From NCBI GenBank assembly GCA_947685225.1, contig CANTUV010000024.1, forward strand, positions 13,286,001-13,350,000: DNA of 64,000 nucleotides, written 5' to 3'. The notes beneath the pieces are model-generated. The model did not search any database and was not told the origin of the DNA. It saw nothing but the letters and a program-made list of their open reading frames with translations. Both the position numbers and the translations under genes were made by a program. The stretch is from Garcia nutans. Its lineage: Eukaryota; Streptophyta; Magnoliopsida; Malpighiales; Euphorbiaceae. Shown here in pieces: positions 56,333-64,000 of this stretch (positions are counted from its first letter, which is position 1; every line of letters starts with the position of its first letter).

Positions 56333-59122
56333 TTATGTCATGTACACATCCTCGAGTAAATTTCCGTTAAGGAAAGCGGTTTTGACATCCATTTGCCATA
56401 TCACATAATCATAGTATGCAGCAATGGTAAGGAGAATCCTAATAGATTTAATCATAGCAACTGGAGAAAAGGTTTCATCATAGTCTATACCATGAGTTTG
56501 TTTGAAACCTTTAGCAACCAACCTTGCTTTATAGGTTTGCACATTTCCATCCATGTCAATTTTCTTCTTGAAAATCCATTCGCAACCAATAGTCTTAATA
56601 CCTTCGGGAGGATCAATTAAGGCCCAAACTTGGTTGTCAAACATGGACTGCATCTCAGAGTTCATGGCTCCAAGCCATTTCTCTGAATCTAGACCTGACA
56701 CAGCTTCAAGATAGGTAGTTGGCTCATCTTGATCTATGAGCAAAACTTCATGACTTTCAGTCATGAGAAATCCATATCTCTCAGGCTGATGACGTGGTCT
56801 ATCAGATCTGCGCAGAACTTGTGTAACATTTTCAGTTTCCACAATGGCTTGTGGTTCTGAAATTGTTTCTACAGGCTGTTCAATATCTTCTTGTGGTTCT
56901 ATAAATTCATCTAATTGAACTGTACTCCCACTAGTTCTTTTAGAAATGAATTCCTTTTCCAAAAAGGTTCCATTTCGAGCAACAAACACTTTGTTCTCAG
57001 ATGGAATATAGAAATAATATCCTTTAGTCTCCTTAGGATATCCCACAAAGATACATTTAGCAGATTTTGGAGCTAACTTATCTGAAACTGGTCTTTTCAC
57101 ATAAGCTTCACAACCCCAAATCTTAAGAAAAGACAAACTAGGTGTTTTGCTAGTCCATATCTCATATGGCGTCTTTTCAACCGCTTTAGATGGTACACGG
57201 TTTAAAACAAAAGCAGCTGTCTCAAAGGCATAACCCCAAAACGATAATGGAAGATCTGCTTGACTCATCATAGATCGAACCATATCTAATAAAGTTCGAT
57301 TTCTTCTTTCAGAAACACCATTCCACTGTGGAGTTCTTGGAGGAGTTAATTGTGAAACAATTCCATAATTTCTTAGATGTTCGTCAAACTCTTGGCTAAA
57401 AAATTCACCACCTCGATCAGATCGAAGCGCCTTAATAGTTTTACCAAGTTGATTTTGTACTTCATTTTGAAAAGTTTTGAACATTTCAAAAGCCTCATGC
57501 TTATGTTTCATTAGGTAGACATAGCCATACCTACTGAAATCATCAGTAAAAGTAATGAAGTAATTATATCCTCCTCTGGCACTAATGCTTAACGGGCCAC
57601 ATACATCTGTATGTACTAGTCCTAGCAAGTCATTAGCCCTTTTACCTTGTCCGATGAAAGGATTCTTTGTCATTTTGCCAAGCAAACAAGATTCACATTT
57701 ATCAAATGATTCAAAATCAAATGAATCTAATAATCCATCTTGATGGAGTTTAGAAATGCGTTTCTCATTTATATGGCTAAGACGACAATGCCATAAAAAT
57801 GTAGGGTTTAGGTCATTTGGCTTAATTCTCTTAGAGTTTATGTTATAAATATGATTCTCCCTAGAATCATCTAAGTCAAGGACATAAAGGCCATTAAAAG
57901 ATCTTGCAATACCATAAAGCAAATCATCTTTATCAAAAATAGAACATGTCTTATTTTTAATTAAAAATGAAAAACCTTCATCATCCAAAACTGAAACTGA
58001 AATAAGATTCCTACTCAGAGTAGGAACATAATAGCAATTGTTCAAATTTAACAAAAAGCCATTAGGCATATGAAGTTCATAAGATCCTACAGCTAGTGCA
58101 GCAACTCTTGCTTTATTCCCAACTCGTAGATCAACTTCGCCCCTTTTCAGTGATCTACTCCTTTTGAGTCCCTGAACATTTGTACAAATGTGAGAACCAC
58201 ATGCAGTATCCAATACCCATGAAGTAGAAGCAGATAAGTTAATTTCTATAACATATATACCTGAAGATGTAGTCGCACTACCCTTCGATTTCTTCAATTC
58301 AGCCAAATAAAGTGGGCAATTTCTTTTCCAATGCCCAGGCTCCTTGCAATGGTGACAAGTTCCTTCCTTAGGAACAGGTGCCTTGGGTACTTTTGGCTTG
58401 GGCTGTCCCTTAGGCTTTGTAGCAACTGTTGCTTTACCCTTTGCCTTGCCTTTCTTCTTCATAGGCTTACCCTTATTGACATTCAATACATGGGTAGCCT
58501 TAGTGGGCTTTTTGATATTCCCTTTAGCAGTTTTGAGCATACCATGTAGCTCAGGAATGGACTTTTCCATGTTGTTCATATTATAGTTCATAACAAAATG
58601 TGAAAAACTGCTGGGCAAAGAATGAAGGATCAAATCCGTGGAGAGTTCTAAACTCAAGGGATATCCAAGTCGGGCAAGGTGATCAATGTAGCCCTTCATT
58701 TTCAAAACATGAGCGCTAACCGATTCGCCCTCTGACATCTTGCAGTCAAATAATGCAACAGCAGTGTCAAATCTATCCTGCCTAGCTTGCTGTTGGAAAG
58801 CTTGTTTGAGATGGACACTCATCTCATAAGCCTCCAAGTGTTCCAGATCCTTCTGAAGTTCTGGACACATAGTAGCAAGCATAAGACATCCAATGTCATT
58901 GGAATCATCCATATGCTTCTTATGCTTGTTCTTATCAGCATTAGAAGCATTAGCAGGAGGTGGCTTAGGGACAGCTTCATCAAGCACATAGGACTTCTTT
59001 TCTTGTTTGATAACAATTCTCAGGTTCCTAAACCAATCAACAAAATTAGTCCCATTCTCTTTCAGTTTTTCCTTCTCAAGGATGGATCGCAGTGATAAAG
59101 TGGAGTTATTGTTGGTAGCCAT
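56333..59122 (-). pseudogene. Copia gag-protease-integrase-RT polyprotein, 929 codons before the first stop
   Basis: Starts MATNNNSTLSLRS at 59122. Gag (UBN2-type) covers ~1-250, with a Lys/Pro-rich basic linker at ~205-250. The zinc knuckle CHHCKEPGHWKRNC is at 256-269. The protease active site is WVLDTACGSH (Asp ~305). The integrase zinc domain has HCRLSH (~445) and CESCLLGK (~476). The integrase catalytic triad is D506 (HTDVCGP), D569 (RSDRGGEF) and E605 (NGVSERRNRT), with the D-35-E spacing. RT begins near WIFKKKIDMDGNVQTYKARL (~845) and runs to AFLNGNLLEDVYMT. All catalytic residues are present. Only the TAA at its end and one TGA downstream prevent a full-length product of about 1330 residues. 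Confidence 0.96.
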
Positions 59123-60630
59123 TTCAATCTACAAAATATGCAAATTTTAATTAATAAAAGGTGATAAGTAATTAAAATCCCACTAAAATATAACCCTCAA
59201 TCATCACAATGACATTTTAGTGGGCTAAGATCCAATTTTTACTTAATATTAAGTTAGCTTTGGCATGACACTTAAAATCAAGTTATTATGGTAGGTAACC
59301 CCTTACCAATTACATCACATGTAACTCTTAGATGATATGGGATCATGACATCATATGTCATAGCATGTTATACCCCATCTAATGCCTTAGGCCCAAAACC
59401 ATTTTGATAGCCTAATTAAGTCTAACCAATTTTAAATGCATGAGCAGCACCATTACTCATCATATCTTACTAGGATAACCTAAAGTACTTTGCTTTGGCA
59501 AAATCTACATTTAGGTGATCTTAGCCTTGATAAGTGTTTAAGATATGGATGGCATTAAAACTTAGATTAATAGTGAGGGTTCATTCCATTTAATTTTGAA
59601 AGCATGTTAAAATTAACATTTATATATCACATCCTATATGCATATATAAACTATCAAACATGACATCTCATACATATTCGATAAAAATAAACGTGACATA
59701 GTATGGCCAAACTAGATATGATCTTCATGAGACCAAATGAAGATCATATAGGCAACCCTAGGTGAAAAGAAAACCTATCTATTACAACATTTGCAATAGT
59801 ACATTTCTTCATATCTTGAAAGGCAACTTCATCTCCATGGAATTTTTCATCTTCTTCTCCAGGCTTGAGTCTTCATTATTACATTAATAATAAAAACTAA
59901 ATACTAAACTAGTAATAATAAAGTTACAAAAATAAACGACACGCAGGCCGTATTTATAATCCATAGATATGAATAAACAATCACGTAGATCATAAGGCCA
60001 TACTATGCACCATGCCAAGACATGAAATAATCATAGCATATTTCATATAAACATCTTAAAATAACAAAATAAATTGACATTCATAATGTCACCGGAACGA
60101 ACTATAAGGCGCTGCGCACATGGGGCTCCCGCTGGCCTGTCAGCGGGCGGGGTTCCGAAGGGGCAGCGCCCCTCGAAGCTAAACAGAATCATTAATCCAA
60201 TTAATTATTTTCTATCAAAACCCTTATTCTGTCAATCATATTAAACAGAATATAATAGCAATCTATTAATCATATTAACAGAGAACTATTACAAGAAACC
60301 TTAGAAAATGATTTACTCAATAATCATATTAATCAAAATTGAAATCTATGTATACATTCAATATGAATAAACGAATTGAATTAATCATATTAACCCTAAT
60401 TCGAAACCATAACAGATTGTATACCAACCCTAATTCGACTTCACAGAATTGTATCTTATACAATTGGTCATCTTTGACATCATATATCAACAACGATTTA
60501 GGTTATATCTCATATAACAGATTCGAATCATCATCAAATGATAAAACGAATCCAAATCAAGCCATTCGAAAAACAATAGATCACATCAACACATCAACAT
60601 GGCATATTTCGAATTAAATGGAATCAACAA
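59123..60630 (-). other. Copia 5' leader with GC-rich structured island
   Basis: A non-coding leader of about 1.5 kb between the 5' LTR and gag. Most is AT-rich with repeated TTAATCATATTAA motifs (60230-60400). At 60094-60178 it changes sharply to GC-rich with nested inverted repeats: CCCGCTG / CAGCGGG, GGCGCTGC / GCAGCGCC and GGGGC / GCCCC. An apparent 92-codon ORF at 60339-60617 lies on the opposite strand and is not supported. Confidence 0.8.
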
Positions 60631-60645
60631 GAGGCTCTGATACCA
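60631..60645 (-). promoter_or_regulatory. Primer-binding site of the Copia element
   Basis: Minus strand TGGTATCAGAGCCTC, one base inside the 5' LTR edge at 60647; full initiator tRNA-Met complement over TGGTATCAGAGC. Confidence 0.93.
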
Positions 60646-60646
60646 C

Positions 60647-62001
60647 TGTTAGTAAATCGAAAAATCTGCAACCCTTTTGCCGCAGCGGAAAACAAAAATT
60701 ATCTTTCAATTTATTCCCAGGATCCATGTGATCCATTCAGTTCGATAAAAGAGATTCGAAACTAACCTTTTGTGTAGCTTCAAATCGATTAACAGATACT
60801 GCCTTCTGAAGACGAACACCCTCTAGCGAAGTCCACACGAACGTACACCGGTCTGAGTGCTAGCTCACCAACGGCAGTGGCTGAACCTTTTCAAAAAATG
60901 AAACTAGGGTTTTTAGGTTTTTCTCTTCTTCCGTTTTTTTAAAAACGAATAATGATCAGATCATTATCCCTCTAGCCCTTTTAAAACCGTTTAAAAGACT
61001 TTCCTTGTCAAAACCCTAACTGTCCATATCCTATATGGACCCACGTTTTTTAATAATTATTATCTAACAATAATTATTATAACAATATTATTATTAATAT
61101 CTAATAATAATAATAATACTAACAACAATAATAAAAATATAATTATTATTGTTTAAGTACAGCCTACGTTTTATGTGTGTGACCCGATAGGCTCATATTA
61201 ACTGGTAGTGTATTTCAATCTCTATTGAAATGCACAAATCATAATTGGCCTCTAGAAAGACATTACGACTACCCAATTAATCATGAGAATCATTATAAAT
61301 GAAAACCTGAAATAGTACATGCATTAATCCCTTTGTCACACGATATCTAGTTTGAACATAAGTCATAGTAAATGTCATACTTATATTGTCCAAACTTATG
61401 ATTACTCGATCTCCAAGTTAACTGATAAACAAATAAGATTGATCTTATATCAACTTATTTGAGCACGACCATGCATTTCTCAGTTACACTTATCGAGGGG
61501 CCCAGAAGATATCTCTCTCATAGAGAGGGACAAATTCCATCTTGATTGTTCATTTTCCTCTACATAATTTATACCATGTTCAAGCATAACCTTTATAATT
61601 ATCTAGTTACAGATAACGTTTGATCATGTCAAAACATAATATTCCTTATGTTGGAAACTATGACAATCTCAAGTCAAAGGATTAAATGAAAACTATTATG
61701 AGATACACTTATGACATTAAACCATGAAGTGATATCTATGTGGGTCTATCCAATACACTGTTCTCTAACATGTATCCATAATATTGATTTGTATCTTCAT
61801 ACCTATAATCATCTTATGATTATCAAATCAATATTACACTAGTTATATTTATTATTATCTCCATAACAATAATAAACCAGGGATATAATCATTATTATAT
61901 ATAACATGCAAACATAACAATGATAATAAAAACTTCTTTATTAATAACAAAATGAATAACATTAAGGTCCAAATCAATGACCTAGGGTATATACACTAAC
62001 A
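60647..62001 (-). repeat. 5' LTR of the Copia element
   Basis: 1355 bp, TGTTAGTAAATCG to ACACTAACA, paired with 53774-55127. One inserted T in the GAAACTATGACA region relative to its partner. Confidence 0.96.
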
Positions 62002-62049
62002 GGAATGACCTTGACTTAGGCCTAGATGTATCTATTTCATCATTGATGA

Positions 62050-62550
62050 GTGAAAACGGTTCATAGGAAATCATTACAAGAACTACTTGCAAGGTTGCAA
62101 GACAGTAAAGATAGGTGCAAAGATTTGATCCTTCAATCTTTATTTTTAATGCTTGTGGAGCTAATCTGTACATTTTCTCTTTTTTTTTTTTTTAAAAATA
62201 CTATCAAGAAATTATATGAAATTAGAGTTTATTTCTATATCCATACAAAAGATTCATGCAAGATCAGAGGCTTTAGGATTTTAGTTTTAACCGACAACCT
62301 AATGACAAAAGTATGAAATTTCTATAAGAAAAATGTTGGATTTAAATATTATAAAATAGATTTTGTAATTTGTGAGAATATAAAAATTTACCCAAATGAA
62401 ATGAGAGCTCTTCTAGAAAATAGGTTTAATCGATTTCTATTTTTTTTTTCTCTTTAGACATTTTCTTTCTTTTGAATAAAGTTCTTCGTAAGATCTAAAA
62501 GTAGGCCCTTGGTAAGAGATATCTCCAAGCTATTAATTTTACTTTAATAT
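62050..62550. other. AT-rich flank of the Copia element, no supported gene
   Basis: A short frame from 62050 (containing HRKSLQELLARLQDSKDRCK) follows the interrupted duplication copy B and could be a fragment of the same lost gene. It runs into a T-rich tract at 62180. Nothing else is recognised. Confidence 0.4.
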
Positions 62551-62554
62551 GTTA

Positions 62555-62820
62555 GGATTGAATGCATAAATAAAATATTTATCTGGAAAAAATGCGATAA
62601 GCAAAATAGAAAAAATAAATAAGAAGATACAAATTTATGTGGTTCGGCATTAGCCTACATCCACGGACGAAGGAGAGATCAAAATCCACTAATAATTAGA
62701 AAATGGTATAAAATAAGAGAAAATAATCACTCTAAACCCTTAACTCAAATACATTCAATTATCTATTTTCACAAAGTTACAAAAGAGAAGAGAAACACTC
62801 ATAAAAAGGAAAGACAAGAT
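62555..62820 (-). repeat. Possible LTR fragment with GTGGTTCGGC motif
   Basis: TTTATGTGGTTCGGCATTAG followed by CCTACATCCACGGACGAAGG (62634-62675) is a phrase common in LTRs of plant Copia elements. No terminal repeats or target duplication were found, so the extent is a guess. The 65-codon ORF beginning at 62819 starts with MAKVFLYKTFFSLTVLVK, has one hydrophobic stretch and is not supported as a gene. Confidence 0.35.
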
Positions 62821-63099
62821 GGCTAAGGTATTCTTATACAAAACTTTCTTCTCTTTGACTGTTTTGGTGAAGATGTGGTTTATTGTTGGAAGTGTTCTTT
62901 TTGCAGGTTGTGTAATTGATAAATTTTGGGATGTTCAAATTACAGGCAAAACTTTGACAAATTTTTTTCAGATTTTTTCATATAAAATGTTTATTTTGAG
63001 TTCCTATAACAAGTAAAGAATATTTATATACTATTTAATTTTATATATTTAGTATTTGAAATTTTAAATAAAAAATGTGAAATTTTTTATTAAACCGGG

Positions 63100-63183
63100 T
63101 CATGACATTTTTATACTGTATATGCGTATTCTACATATACTGGGTGTGTGTATTATATGTGCATAGGGTATAAGGGTGTTACA
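63100..63183 (+). repeat. 3' end of a Gypsy 5' LTR (element 4)
   Basis: Ends GGGTATAAGGGTGTTACA, like the LTR end of element 3 (GGGTATAGGGGTGTTACA at 40888-40905). Further upstream the similarity fades into AT-rich sequence and the LTR start was not found, so the LTR may be 5'-truncated. Confidence 0.7.
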
Positions 63184-63190
63184 TTTATTT

Positions 63191-63203
63191 TGGTATCAGA
63201 GCC
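63191..63203 (+). promoter_or_regulatory. Primer-binding site of Gypsy element 4
   Basis: TGGTATCAGAGCC, seven bases after the LTR end, then the conserved TAGGTTTGAGGTTCTCGACC shared with elements 1 and 3. Confidence 0.88.
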
Positions 63204-63355
63204 TAGGTTTGAGGTTCTCGACCTAGGTGGGTTGTAAGAGAAAGAAAATTGAGATTTTTAAATATAGTTTTTAAATATGATACATGCATTGGCACTGGCA
63301 GTTTCTGATCTCTGATGTGGCAATTTCTGTTATGTTTGCATATATAGGTAGTTAT

Positions 63356-64000
63356 GACGTCTTAGACCATCAGTCTGCAGAGGGTAGTGTTGAGAGTGTG
63401 GCTCCTAGTGAAGGTAGAGATGGAGCTAGAGCTGAGATTGCTGAAGAGGCATCTACTCCTGTGCCAGAGAGACCGGCAATTGATGAGATTTCGCCAAGTT
63501 GGGTACGACATATGGTGGAACTGTTGAGGCAGACTCCAGTACAGCAGCCACCACTGTCGCCACCGCAGCCTCAACCACAGTTGTTGACGAGGAAATATGA
63601 TAAGTTGAGAAAATTTAGAGCTGATGACTTTATTGGTACTACAGACCCTGCTGTAGCAGAGTAGTGGCTAGACAGGGTCCAGAGACTGTTCATTCAGTTG
63701 TAGGCTAGTCCAAGGAGAAGTTTGATTATGCTAGATCTCTTCTGTAAAGGGATACATATGATTGGTGGAAGACGGTTCCACATGCTCTGGATGATCCACC
63801 AGCTCTGACCTATGATGATTTCCTGCGGGAGTTCGAGCAGAAGTATACTCCGAGGGAGTATAAGGATGCAAAGAAGATAGAGTTCTTAAGTTTGAGGTAG
63901 GATACCGGGACAGTGACTGAGTATGAGATAGAGTTTATCCGGTTGAGCCAATATGCTGGTGGGATTATTTCTGATGAGATTGACCGATGCCTGAGGTTTG
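63356..64000 (+). pseudogene. Gag of Gypsy element 4, decayed, cut by the window edge
   Basis: The natural ATG at about 63356 is followed within three codons by TAG, and a one-base shift is needed to enter the gag frame (HQSAEGSVESVAPSEGRDGA). The recognisable blocks are KYDKLRKFRADDFIGTTDPA, YDWWKTVPHALDDPPALTYD, REFEQKYTPREYKDAKKIEF and EYEIEFIRLSQYAGG. TAG at 63662 replaces the Gln of AEQWL, and further stops occur (LL*RDTYDW, SLR*DTGT). It is the same gag family as elements 1 and 3. The rest of the element lies outside the window. Confidence 0.88.

Larger units (their letters stand above)
53774..62001 (-). mobile_element. Ty1/Copia retrotransposon, complete and nearly intact
   Basis: 8228 bp flanked by the perfect 5-bp duplication GGAAT (53769-53773, 62002-62006). 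LTRs 53774-55127 (3') and 60647-62001 (5') differ at roughly 15 positions by eye (about 1%), so insertion is recent. The internal order gag-protease-integrase-RT-RNase H is Copia type. Only two premature stops interrupt an otherwise continuous polyprotein. A long GC-rich leader precedes gag. The lineage within Copia is not assigned. Confidence 0.96.

Overview
The window is nuclear DNA of a flowering plant, most likely a eudicot. It is AT-rich, carries Ty3/Gypsy and Ty1/Copia LTR retrotransposons, Mutator- and hAT-like DNA transposons and an endogenous caulimovirid. The two recognisable host genes have plant character: an intron-containing P-class pentatricopeptide repeat (PPR) gene and a single-exon gene of unknown function. 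No bacterial-type operon, tRNA, rRNA or CRISPR was seen. About nine tenths of the window is repetitive.

Layout. (1) 1-15.9 kb: a decayed endogenous caulimovirid (plant pararetrovirus) in two head-to-head pieces that meet at about 1387. The plus-strand piece runs from the primer-binding site through coat protein, protease, RT/RNase H and a second ORF, and ends in a promoter-bearing intergenic region. A minus-strand Gypsy element (6556-14570, Tekay/Del-like chromovirus) interrupts its second ORF. (2) 16.4-21.0 kb: an intact three-exon PPR gene on the minus strand, resembling Arabidopsis PPR596 (At1g80270). (3) 22.07-25.36 kb: an LTR insertion with U3 ends at both termini and a perfect 5-bp target duplication. 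(4) 25.9-50.1 kb: a DUF1985 fragment and a degenerate MuDR-type transposase. The transposase is split by a 335-bp MITE and by a deep nest: a hAT-like element (28007-49962), holding a solo Gypsy-type LTR (28390-49340), holding a second solo LTR (29366-30738) and a full Gypsy element (31984-49095), whose 5' LTR holds another Gypsy element (39061-47626). (5) 50.2-52.9 kb: an intact 366-codon gene of unknown function between two arrays of an AT-rich repeat of roughly 80 bp. (6) 53.8-62.0 kb: a nearly intact Copia element (perfect GGAAT duplication, two premature stops in the polyprotein) inserted in a small tandem duplication. (7) 63.1-64.0 kb: the start of a further decayed Gypsy element, cut by the window edge.

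Only the PPR gene and the 51.2-52.3 kb gene look like functional host genes. The transposon genes are all broken. Their terminal structures are often well preserved, so insertion order can be read directly. The most unusual signals are a 63-bp, palindrome-containing repeat in phase-conserved arrays inside the LTRs of three different Gypsy families, the double-U3 LTR insertion, and a perfect 31-bp hairpin in intron 1 of the PPR gene.
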